From NCBI RefSeq assembly GCF_012926615.1, contig NZ_JABBNU010000004.1, forward strand, positions 124,001 to 188,000: DNA of 64,000 nt, given 5' to 3'. Position numbers and translations under genes: made by a program. Shown here in pieces: positions 18,673 to 27,861 of this stretch. Each line of letters begins with the position of its first letter. Position 1 is the stretch's first letter. Source of the stretch: Marinigracilibium pacificum. GTDB taxonomy: Bacteria > Bacteroidota > Bacteroidia > Cytophagales > Cyclobacteriaceae. A model generated the notes under the pieces. The model searched no databases. It was not told the origin of the DNA and saw only the letters and a program-made list of their open reading frames with translations.

Positions 18673-20247
18673 TTGATGAAAAGTGAAATCACATATATTG
18701 AATATGGATTCTTAAATAAGTTAATGATACTTACCATCGTAGTATTGGGAACTTTCATCTCATTTGGGATACTCAATATTCACGATCATAATGTATTACT
18801 TGTCTTACCAATATTTGTTTTAAACATTGCGGGTTTGGTGTTTTTGAAAAAAGGCGATTTAGTTGAAATTAAAAATAAATATGTTGGAGGATATTTAGGA
18901 CTGTTGTTTTTTGTTGTCATTGGCATGATCCTTATTAATGGAAAAGCGTTTTCTCCTTATCTACCCTGGATAATTGTTCCTGCATTTTTATCTTTTTTAT
19001 TAGGAGGAAGAAAAATATCTGTCACATTTCTGGTTTTAACAATTGGGTTTATTCTTGTGTTAATGATTTATTCCAGAAATGAAATAATACAAGGTAATTA
19101 CTCAGTAGTTATGACTGAATGGCACATTGTCAGTGTATTTGCTCTTTTAATAACTACTATTTTACCAATGTATTGGTTTTTTAGTAAACTGGTTAACCAA
19201 AAGGATACTATATTCTCCCAATACACCCTGCTTCAGGAGAAATCAAAACAGATAGAATTCCAGAACCTGGTTATCGATGAGCAATTAAATAAAATCAATA
19301 TTCAAAATGTAAACCTACACGATAAACATATTGATCTCGAGGCGGCAAAAGAGATGTTAAATTTTCAAATCAAAAAAATGAGTGAAACAAAAGCCCGAGT
19401 TGAACGATATACTCGAACTTTACTTAACATCTCAAAAAATGAAGCCGTACATAATGGCAATGTTCAAAAACTTTGGTCCATAATTGCCAAGACAATTCGA
19501 AGAAATTTAAATGTTGACAGAGTTAGTTTTTGGATATATTCTATATCAGAGAAGAAATTAACATCACTTTATCTCTATGAAGGTGATGATACAGAGAGCT
19601 TTGAACAAGTTGAGATTTATGAAAAGGACTTTCCCGAATATTTTAATGCCTTAAAGGAAAAGGAGATAATTACTGTTGATGATGTGATGAATGATGAAAT
19701 AACTATTTCAATGGTTGAACCATATATGATGGTAAATGGCGTAAAATCAATGCTTGATGCCCCATTTATTGTAAATGATAATTTAGGTGGAGTTATTTGC
19801 TGTGAACATAAATCACATCATATTTGGGAACCTGAAGAGCAGTTTTTTATAAATGCCGTATCTGATCTGATGAGCGTAGCCTACAAAGCAAAACAAAGAA
19901 ATGAATATCAAAAGGAACTTCTGAAAAAGCAGTCTGAAATTGAGAAATTAAATAGTCAGCTTGAAGAAAAAGTCAGACAAAGAACTATTGAATTAGAAGA
20001 ACTTAATGAACAACTGATGGATTACGCTTTTCTTAATTCTCATGTAATCAGAGGCCCTGTTTGCCGGGTTGTAGGTTTAAACAATATTTTGAGTTTAAGT
20101 GAGGATGATACTGAAAAGAGGTTTTTAATTGCTCAAATTATTGATACGGTTAAAGAAATTGATGACGTTACTCACCAGGCATCAACTATTTTATCAAATG
20201 GCTCAGTTTCAGAATTTCTGGATCAAAAAAGAAAGCCACAGTATTAA
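18673..20247 (+). CDS. Membrane GAF protein with DHp-like end but no ATPase domain
   Basis: A 524-residue sensor-like protein. Residues about 12-175 contain roughly six membrane helices. A coiled coil (about 180-245) leads to a GAF domain (about 250-415, with VDRVSFWIYSISEKKL early and NLGGVICCEHKSHHIWEPEE late), then a second coiled coil and a DHp/HisKA-like end. That end has YAFLNSHVIRGPVCRVVGL, with candidate phospho-acceptor His457. The protein stops about 65 residues after this His; no N, G1, F or G2 box is present. It cannot autophosphorylate like a normal kinase and may dimerise with, or accept phosphate from, another protein. A close structural paralogue is at 27860-29329. Confidence 0.82.
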   Translation: MMKSEITYIEYGFLNKLMILTIVVLGTFISFGILNIHDHNVLLVLPIFVLNIAGLVFLKKGDLVEIKNKYVGGYLGLLFFVVIGMILINGKAFSPYLPWIIVPAFLSFLLGGRKISVTFLVLTIGFILVLMIYSRNEIIQGNYSVVMTEWHIVSVFALLITTILPMYWFFSKLVNQKDTIFSQYTLLQEKSKQIEFQNLVIDEQLNKINIQNVNLHDKHIDLEAAKEMLNFQIKKMSETKARVERYTRTLLNISKNEAVHNGNVQKLWSIIAKTIRRNLNVDRVSFWIYSISEKKLTSLYLYEGDDTESFEQVEIYEKDFPEYFNALKEKEIITVDDVMNDEITISMVEPYMMVNGVKSMLDAPFIVNDNLGGVICCEHKSHHIWEPEEQFFINAVSDLMSVAYKAKQRNEYQKELLKKQSEIEKLNSQLEEKVRQRTIELEELNEQLMDYAFLNSHVIRGPVCRVVGLNNILSLSEDDTEKRFLIAQIIDTVKEIDDVTHQASTILSNGSVSEFLDQKRKPQY

Positions 20248-20258
20248 TACCGTGGCTT
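20233..20258 (-). terminator. Terminator of the phosphate-porin gene, overlapping the opposite gene's stop
   Basis: A near-perfect inverted repeat (AAGCCAC at 20233-20239 and GTGGCTT at 20252-20258, with an inner pairing GTATT/AATAC and one mismatch) is followed on the minus strand by a T-rich run (CTTTCTTTTTTG). It lies 24 bp past the porin stop on that strand and contains the stop codon of the plus-strand GAF gene. Confidence 0.75.
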
Positions 20259-20281
20259 AAAATATGTTGAGTACAGATTAT

Positions 20282-21520
20282 TTAAAATGAAATATCCCAC
20301 TGGATTCTGAACCTTAATTGATCTTTTCTTTCTTCAAATTCATTTTTATATGAAAAATCAGTTATTTCAGCACTTAACTTATTATTGTGTCCACTAAAGA
20401 ACCAATTAAGAGCAAGTCCGTATTCTTCCATTGATTCACCTGGAAGGTTCTCATAAGGGTCAAATTTCGCATATCTGGTTGCTATTTCAAGTGGCTCAGG
20501 GAACCAACTAATAGCATTGTGAAGGAAGTAGCTGGCTTGTAAATAATATCCTTCCATGAATGATTCCGCATCATTATTTAATCTATCAGTAATTCTTTTT
20601 CTATGATATTCAGATTGCCAAGCAAAGCCTTTGTACTTAAATGCAGTTTCATAATTAATCTGATCCGTTTTGTATTGCCCAGGCTCACCATCTTCAAATC
20701 CTAAAAGGGATCCGCCACCACCTGTTGAAAACCTGGTATAAGGAGATGTATTGTTTAATAGTGCAACTGCAAGTGATGCCTGTGGTTTAGTTACATTTTT
20801 TAGATCACTCCCTTTAAAGTCAACAGCTTCACCGAATGGATTCCACTGTAGTCTTCCAAAATACATTAAATTGTTATCATCATTTTCTCTTGCACCACGA
20901 CCAGTACCGGCAAACATCCCAAACCAATAATCAAAATTCAACGCACCTTTATGGTTAGTATTTCCATATACTTGCGCACCTTGCTGTCTATCAGCTGTGA
21001 AAGGCCTGTTAATGATTGAACGATCAACCATTGTTTGAGCACCTGAAGAAATAAATCGCTCTCTTGTAAACTCTACTTTCCATTGACCAAACTTAAATTT
21101 CAACCAAGGATACTTCTCAATCATAATTCTGAAATCAAGAAGTCTAGAAGTAGCTAATTCATACTCAAAGTAATACTTCAACCATGGCTTATAACCATGT
21201 CCACCAACTTTTAATCTGGCACGGTTAATCTTAAATACAGGCTTTAGTTCTCCGGAAAGATCATTAAAAGTAAGAGGGTCCTGATCTTCGGGTGTTGCAA
21301 ACCTGAATTGCAACCTTGCTCTGATATTCATTGAGAATTTGTTATCCTGAGATCTCATTTCAAACCCATTTTTCCCATAAGACAAGGGTTTAACATCACT
21401 CTTTTTCTCAATAACAACTACAGAATCTTTAACAATTGTAATTGTAGTATCCTGCTCCTGAGCAGTAATTGAAACAAGGCTAATAAAAAAGGCAGCCAAC
21501 CAAGCTAATTTCTTTGACAT
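20282..21520 (-). CDS. Phosphate-selective porin O/P-type outer-membrane porin
   Basis: A 412-residue outer-membrane porin with a signal peptide (cleavage near ITAQE, residue 20) and a long barrel. The family hallmark of OprO/OprP-type porins is visible: a strand block MRSQDNKFSMNIRARLQFRF near residues 55-75, then FKINRARLKVGGHGYKPWLKYYFEYEL and a KFKFGQWKVEFTRERFISSG stretch, ending WDISF. Such porins take up phosphate or polyphosphate; some Bacteroidota members have other anionic substrates. The upstream region carries repeats resembling a Pho box (21617-21684). It lies 170 bp downstream of a TonB receptor gene on the same strand. Confidence 0.88.
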   Translation of the reverse strand: MSKKLAWLAAFFISLVSITAQEQDTTITIVKDSVVVIEKKSDVKPLSYGKNGFEMRSQDNKFSMNIRARLQFRFATPEDQDPLTFNDLSGELKPVFKINRARLKVGGHGYKPWLKYYFEYELATSRLLDFRIMIEKYPWLKFKFGQWKVEFTRERFISSGAQTMVDRSIINRPFTADRQQGAQVYGNTNHKGALNFDYWFGMFAGTGRGARENDDNNLMYFGRLQWNPFGEAVDFKGSDLKNVTKPQASLAVALLNNTSPYTRFSTGGGGSLLGFEDGEPGQYKTDQINYETAFKYKGFAWQSEYHRKRITDRLNNDAESFMEGYYLQASYFLHNAISWFPEPLEIATRYAKFDPYENLPGESMEEYGLALNWFFSGHNNKLSAEITDFSYKNEFEERKDQLRFRIQWDISF

Positions 21521-21616
21521 AACAGTCAGATTAATTAAATGTTAATTTAATGTTTAAAAATCGGTCGCAAAGTAAGCTCCTAATTCCAAAATATCGCAAT
21601 TATTATTGAGCCTATG

Positions 21617-21684
21617 TTAACAATCTAACATAACCTTAACATTGGAATATGTATTAACCTGCTTCTGTTAACATTAAGTTAACA
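21617..21684 (-). promoter_or_regulatory. Pho-box-like TTAACA repeats upstream of the porin
   Basis: TTAACA-type hexamers occur at 21617, 21636, 21668 and 21679, with CTAACA at 21625 and TTAACC at 21654 (all read on the plus strand). The pairs 21625/21636 and 21668/21679 are each exactly 11 bp apart, the spacing expected for tandem binding by PhoB/OmpR-family regulators. They lie 97-164 bp upstream of a phosphate-type porin. The last copy ends 7 bp before the stop of the TonB receptor gene. Confidence 0.5.
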
Positions 21685-21690
21685 TTGATG

Positions 21691-24081
21691 TCAAAAATCT
21701 AACACAACACCTATAGATGGAAGTACAGAGCCATCGTTCAATGATTCGATTTCGATCAGTTTTCTTGGTTCAATAATATTACCTTCAGAGTCTCTGTCAT
21801 ATCCAATTGTTGCTGGAGATGGAGATCTGCTTCCAAGTATATTTTGTATTTCTAAGAATACATTTAATGATGTCTTTTTGAAATTCCATTTTTTGTCAAC
21901 CCTTAAATCAATTTGGCTGTATGATGATAGTCTATTTGAGCTTAGTGTTGAATAGTCATAAATAATGACAGGGTAAGTATCGACTGATGCATCTAAATCT
22001 GCAATTGGATAAGGTGATTCCCCTACATATCTGGCACGTATACCTATTTCCCAGTTATTATTAAACTTATAACCTCCGGTTAAAGACAATAAATGTCTGC
22101 TATCCCAGGAACTTGGAAGATAATCATCAGTATCAAATCCAGAAAACTCACTCCAGAAAAGTGTATATGCAAATATTGCATAAAAGTTATTTTTGAACTT
22201 TTGATTGTATAGAAATTCCATTCCATAAGTTCTTCCAAGTCCTACTGATTTGACTGGCTCATTACCCAATACTTCAAAGCCACCTCCCAAATTGGCTAAT
22301 GAAACACTATCTCTTACTGATACCGGGTAATTATCATATTTTTTATAGAATCCTTCAATGCTAATTTTTGTTGCGTCATTTAACAAATATTCAATACCTG
22401 CTACAAAATGATCACTTTGAATATAATCAACAGATTGATTTTCTTTTTCGTTAAGATTATTTGTATAACCAAGAACAGTATACGGAGGTAATTTATAATA
22501 ACGACCAACTGAAGCATTTATAGACCATTTTTGAGCTTCATCAAGCTTATAAGTCGCTGATAATCTAGGGCTAAAGGTCTTATAAATTTTATTTCCATTG
22601 TCGGTGAAAGAATTCCCATCAAATCGAAATCCTCCGCTAATTCCTAGTCTATCTTGTAATAAGTTTACACTTGCCTGACCAAAGAAACCATACTTAATAA
22701 AGTTCAGGTCTGTATTATAATCGACATTATATACCTGATCAGAAGTATTATTCGTATAGTTAGCATTCTGAATGGTAGCTCCTGTACTAAATGTCCAATT
22801 GTCAATAAATCTTGTTGCTTCATACCTTAACTTAGTTTCCCATTCTCTAGAGTTATTATTAAAGATTACACCGGTTTCATTAATGTTATCTTGATACCTG
22901 GTGAATTCATTATTAAGAATATTGGTACTCAAAGTTGTTCTCATAAATCCATCAACATCTTTAAACCTTCTTTTCCAGCTTAATCCTGATGTGGTTGTCC
23001 ATTGTTTGATAACAGGCACTTGCTCTAGTGATGCAATTTGTTCCGGATCTGCATCTGATGGTTCATTTACTTTAAAATCATCTACAGAACCTATCCCTGT
23101 GAAAATCAATTCATTATAATCATCTATTTTATGTGTGATTTTATATTGATAATCCCAATAATCAGGTAATATTGTCAAATCAAGAAGTTTGAATAAAAAC
23201 TGTAAGTATGATCTTCTTACTGAAACAAGATAAGAGGTATTTGAAAGACCTGACTCATTTTTCTTTCCAAGAGGACCTTCAACAGTTAATGCAGCTTCAG
23301 AAGCACTTATTCTAAGATTACCATTAAACTCTCTCATATTTCCATCCCTTTGATCGAATTGTAATACACCAGAAAGGACATTGTCATATTGAGATGCAAA
23401 TGCACTAGTTGTTAATGTTACTCCTTCAAAAAAAGAAACATTTAATAACCCCACAGGTCCACCTGCACTTCCCTGAGTGGCAAAATGATTAATATTTGGT
23501 ATTTCTATACCATCCAGATAATATACATTTTCATTAGGAGCCCCTCCCCTAATTATCACATCATTTCTGAAGCCCGCAATACTGCCTGAAACACCTGGTA
23601 ATGATTGTACTACCTTTGCTATATCATTATTCCCACCTGGATAGGCCGCTATCTCTTCTCTTGAAAGTCTTTGAATTGAAAGTGGAGTTGATTCTAATTT
23701 CACAAAAGGGTTTGCTTTTACCACAACTTCTGAAAGTTCAGAAACATTTTCTTGCATTTGAAAATTCAAGTCTGGATTACCAGCACTTCTAATTATAACA
23801 TTATACTGAATGTTCTCCTGAAACCCAACAAATGAGGCTTTAATATTGTAGGTTTTTGGCTCAATATTTTTAATTAGATAGTAACCATTAATGTCAGTAA
23901 CCGCCCCTTTGGTTGTCCCGTCAAGAACTACTGAAACACCTATTAAAGGTTCGCCTGATTTTGAATCAGTTACAGTTCCTCCAATTGATGCATTTCCTTG
24001 TGAATATATATGAGAGTAATTTAAAAATACTCCGAGTAAAAAAATGATAAGTGATTTTATGGTTTCTGACTTCATCCTCAT
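21691..24081 (-). CDS. TonB-dependent receptor with carboxypeptidase-regulatory N-domain
   Basis: A 796-residue outer-membrane active transporter. Signal peptide to about residue 28. Residues 30-115 form the carboxypeptidase-regulatory-like beta-sandwich (IGGTVTDSKSGEPLIGVSVVLDG, GYYLIKNIEPKTYNI). The plug domain follows (about 130-240, with SLPGVSGSIAGFRNDVIIRGGAPNENVYYLDGIEIPN spread through it), then a 22-strand barrel ending IGVVLDF. It binds a substrate outside the cell and uses TonB energy for import. No SusD partner is adjacent, so a glycan-specific SusC role is unlikely. Because a phosphate-type porin and Pho-like repeats lie immediately downstream, a phosphorus-containing ligand is possible, but that is inference. 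Confidence 0.92.
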   Translation of the reverse strand: MRMKSETIKSLIIFLLGVFLNYSHIYSQGNASIGGTVTDSKSGEPLIGVSVVLDGTTKGAVTDINGYYLIKNIEPKTYNIKASFVGFQENIQYNVIIRSAGNPDLNFQMQENVSELSEVVVKANPFVKLESTPLSIQRLSREEIAAYPGGNNDIAKVVQSLPGVSGSIAGFRNDVIIRGGAPNENVYYLDGIEIPNINHFATQGSAGGPVGLLNVSFFEGVTLTTSAFASQYDNVLSGVLQFDQRDGNMREFNGNLRISASEAALTVEGPLGKKNESGLSNTSYLVSVRRSYLQFLFKLLDLTILPDYWDYQYKITHKIDDYNELIFTGIGSVDDFKVNEPSDADPEQIASLEQVPVIKQWTTTSGLSWKRRFKDVDGFMRTTLSTNILNNEFTRYQDNINETGVIFNNNSREWETKLRYEATRFIDNWTFSTGATIQNANYTNNTSDQVYNVDYNTDLNFIKYGFFGQASVNLLQDRLGISGGFRFDGNSFTDNGNKIYKTFSPRLSATYKLDEAQKWSINASVGRYYKLPPYTVLGYTNNLNEKENQSVDYIQSDHFVAGIEYLLNDATKISIEGFYKKYDNYPVSVRDSVSLANLGGGFEVLGNEPVKSVGLGRTYGMEFLYNQKFKNNFYAIFAYTLFWSEFSGFDTDDYLPSSWDSRHLLSLTGGYKFNNNWEIGIRARYVGESPYPIADLDASVDTYPVIIYDYSTLSSNRLSSYSQIDLRVDKKWNFKKTSLNVFLEIQNILGSRSPSPATIGYDRDSEGNIIEPRKLIEIESLNDGSVLPSIGVVLDF

Positions 24082-24625
24082 TATATGTTTAAAGAGATTT
24101 TTATGTCTTTAGTAACTGGGTGTAAATCTAATTTGTTTAAACAATATTAGTTTACCTTTAAACAAAAAAAATGTGGAAATAAATTAAGAATGATGAGTTT
24201 AACTAAAATTCTTACATGTTAAATCCATAAGCAAGTTTGGTTTTACAAGATTTGGTTGACACTCGAATACATAAGAATTTACGAAATAGTTGGATTATTT
24301 TTATAGATCCCAGATTATTAAAATAATAATGTTTTCAGGATTTTGATTTTAGCAATCAAATATTTTTCTTATATAGAATTAAGTAATTGTTAAATAATAT
24401 TAAATTTTCTATTTGTTCATTACTTATTAATTAGCTGAGGCGAGTTTTGACAAAGAAACTTTGATTTTGTTATTGTATTTAAAGTTTTACCTTTGCAAGC
24501 CAAATGGGCGCTACTCTTAAATATAGCAAAAATTCCGACTGTATTTTTCTTAAAATAGAGCAGGAAGCCTACCCCCTAATTTTCAGATCGAATTTTCTAA
24601 TTAAACCTATAATTAAACTTTTAAG
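24082..24625. other. 544-bp intergenic region between two divergent TonB receptor genes
   Basis: AT-rich, with no reading frame I would support. It holds a good promoter for the plus-strand receptor (24465-24495) and a perfect 12-bp palindrome TTGTTTAAACAA at 24133-24144, with a related half TTTAAACAAA nearby (24157-24166), about 55 bp from the start of the minus-strand receptor. The rest looks structureless. The 5' leader of the plus-strand gene is about 125 nt. Confidence 0.6.
24465..24495 (+). promoter_or_regulatory. Bacteroidota-type promoter of the TonB receptor gene
   Basis: TTTTG at 24465-24469 and TACCTTTG at 24488-24495 are separated by 18 bp. This matches the Bacteroidota housekeeping pattern (-33 TTTG/TTG, -7 TAnnTTTG). 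Expected transcription start is near 24502, giving a leader of about 125 nt before the ATG at 24626. Confidence 0.7.
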
Positions 24626-27600
24626 ATGAATCAGTTTTACAAATTACTGACGTTACTCTTGTTTGTGTTTATTTCAGGTTCTGCATTTGCGCAGGGTTTG
24701 ACAACATCGAGCATGAGTGGAGAAGTTTATGATATGACGGCAGAACCATTACCTGGGGCTACTGTTATTGCTATTCATGAACCTACCGGCACTCAATATG
24801 GAGTAGCAACTTTACCAGATGGATCATTTAAGATCCCAAACATGAAAATTGGTGGTCCATACCGAATCACGGTTACTTTCGTTGGGTTCATTCAAGAACA
24901 ATTGTATGTTGAAAAACTTCAATTAGGGGAGAATTTTTCATTCACAATTGCCTTGATGGAGGAGTCAACAAGCCTTGGTGAAGTAGAGGTTGTTGCTTCA
25001 AAAAGCGATGATGCAGAAAAAACAGGAGCTGCCACATATGTAAAAGGAGAGCAACTTAGAGAGCTTCCTTCAATTGCAAGAAGCCAGCAGGACTTTACAA
25101 GATTAACGCCACAGTCTGATGGATTTAGTTTTGGAGGTAGAAATAGCCTTTACAATAACTTTTCATTAGATGGATCAGTATTTAACAACTCATATGGTCT
25201 TGACGTACCTACTCCAGGTGGTCAAACGGGTGCACAGCCTGTCTCTCTTGATGCAATTGATCAGATACAGGTTTCTATGGCTCCATTTGATGTTAGACAA
25301 GGTGGTTTTACAGGAGCTGGTATTAATGCTGTGACACGTTCTGGTACTAATGAAATTTCTGCTTCGGTATATCATTTCTTTAGAAATGAGAATTTCGTAG
25401 GTGAAAAAGTTTCTGATGTAAAAGTTCCAAATCTTGATTTTAGCACAAATACATCAGGATTCAGGGTTGGAGGACCAATCATTAAAAACAAGTTGTTCTT
25501 TTTCGTGAATGGTGAACTTGAAAGAAGAAATGAATTAGCTACTGGATATGTAGCCAGCAATTCTGAGAATCAGGGAGATCCAAATGCAACAACAGTTTCA
25601 GAATCAGACATTATTGCGGTTCAGAATCATTTTAGAAATCAGTATAATTATGATCCAGGTGCTTATCAAGGATATTTTCATGAAACTTACAATGATAAAA
25701 TTCTTATTAAGCTAGATTGGAGTATAAATGATAAAAATAATTTCTCTATTAGATATAATTATCTGAAAAGCTGGAAGGATATCCTACCACATCCTGAAGC
25801 GCTTGGAGGAAGAGCTCCTGAACCATTTAGACTTGCATTTGAAAATGCATCATACAGAATCAATAACAATATAAACAGTATTATTGGTGAGCTAAATTCT
25901 CAACTTAGCAATAATCTGTTCAATAAATTAGTAGTTGGATATTCAGCATTCAGGGATTTTAGAGATCCGAAGACAAAGAATTTCCCAACAATTAATATTC
26001 TTGATGAGAATGGTCAGATCGCGATATTTGCTGGTTCTGAGTTATTTTCAACAGAAAACGTGCTTAATCAGGATGTATTTCAGATCAATGACAACCTTAC
26101 CATTGTAAAGGATAAGCACATGTTCACAGTGGGTACTAACTTTGAGTACTTTTCATTTGAAAACAGTTTTAACCTGTTTTATTATCCTCAGTATTTTGCT
26201 GCTTCAGTTGATGACTTTTTAAACAATACTTATGTTGACGCTGGAGTTATCGATGACTTTACTCCTATCATTGATGATGCGAATCAAAAACCCTTGAATA
26301 TAACTAATGTTGAAGTTGCACAATGGGCAATCTATGGGCAGGATGAATTTACAGTTAATAGTAAGTTTAAGTTAACTGCCGGGTTGAGAATTGATATCCC
26401 ATTGTATTTCTCTGATATTAATGGTGATCCTAGAGTTGATGGATATGATGGTTGGGTTGATGAAAATGGTAATCCAGCTGAATTTAAAGCCTCTGAATGG
26501 CCGGACTCAAAAGTTCTATGGTCTCCTAGAGTTGGATTCAACTATAAACCTCTTGAAACGAATAAATTAACAGTAAGAGGAGGAACAGGAATATTTACCG
26601 GACGTATTCCATTTGTATGGTTAGGAAACCAAGCTGGTAATGCTCGTTTCACTCCGGGCTACACATTCCAGGTTAATTCAACTGCGGATGACTTTAAATT
26701 CCCTCAGGTATGGAAAACTAACTTAGCCATAGACTATTCTACAGATAACAACTGGACATTTACTGGTGAGTTACTTTACGGTAAGGATGTAAATGCTGTA
26801 GTACACAGAAATTACAACATGAACGTACCTACTGAGAGACTTTCAGGAACCGGAGATGACAGGTTAATATTTACTGATTTTAGTGATGTGAATATTTACA
26901 GCACAGATCCTGATTCTGAAACATTCCTTGATGCTGGTGCAATTTTACTTGATAATACGTCAAAAGGATATCAGTTTAATGTTACTGGACAAGTTTCAAA
27001 GTCATTTGAGAATGGTCTGAATTTTATGGCTGCTTATACATACCTTGATTCAAAGGATTTAACTTCTATTCCGGCGGAAATTGCAGCAGATGCTTTCCAG
27101 AGAAATGTTGTTGCTGGTAACCCTAACAACCCGGATTATAGCTGGTCAAGATATGGTATGGAGCATAGGTTAATTGCGTCATTTAATTATGCCAAGTCAT
27201 ATTCTAAAGACAAATTCAGAACATCTATTGGTATGTTTTATGAAATTGGATCTGGAGGAAGATATAATATGGTATATGCTACTGCTCCTGATGCAGCTGC
27301 AAGTATAAATGGTGATAATATTGCCTTTAACGATCTTATTTATATTCCTGCTAATTCAAGTGATATCAATTTTGGTACTGTTGATGTTAATGGTGCTGGT
27401 GTTGAAGCTGCTGATGCTGCACAGCAATGGGCCGCTTTAGATGCATTCATTAGTAGCAATGATTATCTTGATAGCAGAAGAGGTAAGTATTTTGAAAGAA
27501 ATGGTGGACAGCTTCCTTGGTTTGCACAAATGGATATCAAATTCTTGCAAGACTTTAATTTCATTGCAGCAGGAAAGACAAACACTATTCAGTTGTCTGT

Positions 27601-27811
27601 TGATATTCTGAATTTTGGAAACCTGTTAAATAGTGATTGGGGTGTTAGACAAATTCTTTCTACGAACTCACCAATTACATACACTGGAACTGATAACAAT
27701 AACGTTCCTTATTTTAACTTCAATACTGATTTGAAAGATAGCTATACTGATAATGTGTCATTAGTTTCTAAGTGGCAGATGCAAATTGGTGTTAGATATA
27801 TCTTCAATTAA
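24626..27811 (+). CDS. Oar-like TonB-dependent receptor
   Basis: A 1061-residue outer-membrane receptor. Signal peptide to about residue 22 (GSAFAQG), a carboxypeptidase-regulatory domain (about 28-115; MSGEVYDMTAEPLPGATV, GSFKIPNMKIGGPYRI), a plug (about 130-245; RLTPQSDGFSFGGRNSLYNN, then QIQVSMAPFDVRQGGFTGAGINAVTRSGTN), and a very long barrel ending QIGVRYIFN. The plug motif and length match the Oar subfamily (adventurous-gliding/protein-secretion-linked receptors first named in Myxococcus). Such proteins are often expressed singly, without SusD. It has its own promoter and ends at a strong terminator, so it is a monocistronic unit. Cargo unknown; a peptide or protein substrate is possible. 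Confidence 0.9.
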   Translation: MNQFYKLLTLLLFVFISGSAFAQGLTTSSMSGEVYDMTAEPLPGATVIAIHEPTGTQYGVATLPDGSFKIPNMKIGGPYRITVTFVGFIQEQLYVEKLQLGENFSFTIALMEESTSLGEVEVVASKSDDAEKTGAATYVKGEQLRELPSIARSQQDFTRLTPQSDGFSFGGRNSLYNNFSLDGSVFNNSYGLDVPTPGGQTGAQPVSLDAIDQIQVSMAPFDVRQGGFTGAGINAVTRSGTNEISASVYHFFRNENFVGEKVSDVKVPNLDFSTNTSGFRVGGPIIKNKLFFFVNGELERRNELATGYVASNSENQGDPNATTVSESDIIAVQNHFRNQYNYDPGAYQGYFHETYNDKILIKLDWSINDKNNFSIRYNYLKSWKDILPHPEALGGRAPEPFRLAFENASYRINNNINSIIGELNSQLSNNLFNKLVVGYSAFRDFRDPKTKNFPTINILDENGQIAIFAGSELFSTENVLNQDVFQINDNLTIVKDKHMFTVGTNFEYFSFENSFNLFYYPQYFAASVDDFLNNTYVDAGVIDDFTPIIDDANQKPLNITNVEVAQWAIYGQDEFTVNSKFKLTAGLRIDIPLYFSDINGDPRVDGYDGWVDENGNPAEFKASEWPDSKVLWSPRVGFNYKPLETNKLTVRGGTGIFTGRIPFVWLGNQAGNARFTPGYTFQVNSTADDFKFPQVWKTNLAIDYSTDNNWTFTGELLYGKDVNAVVHRNYNMNVPTERLSGTGDDRLIFTDFSDVNIYSTDPDSETFLDAGAILLDNTSKGYQFNVTGQVSKSFENGLNFMAAYTYLDSKDLTSIPAEIAADAFQRNVVAGNPNNPDYSWSRYGMEHRLIASFNYAKSYSKDKFRTSIGMFYEIGSGGRYNMVYATAPDAAASINGDNIAFNDLIYIPANSSDINFGTVDVNGAGVEAADAAQQWAALDAFISSNDYLDSRRGKYFERNGGQLPWFAQMDIKFLQDFNFIAAGKTNTIQLSVDILNFGNLLNSDWGVRQILSTNSPITYTGTDNNNVPYFNFNTDLKDSYTDNVSLVSKWQMQIGVRYIFN

Positions 27812-27831
27812 GATATAAATTATATAATAGT

Positions 27832-27861
27832 AAAAAAGGCTGTCGATAGACAGCCTTTTTT
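27832..27861. terminator. Bidirectional terminator between the Oar-like and GAF genes
   Basis: A 13-bp stem (27832-27844 with 27849-27861; core AGGCTGTC/GACAGCCT), a 4-nt loop, and A/T runs at both ends. It sits 20 bp after the receptor stop and reaches the stop codon of the convergent minus-strand gene, so it can end both transcripts. Confidence 0.9.

Noticed and set aside
21691-24081. Reading this receptor as a SusC of a glycan-utilisation locus
   Set aside because: No SusD-type lipoprotein gene is adjacent, and the only glycosidase-like gene in the window (46602) is 22 kb away.
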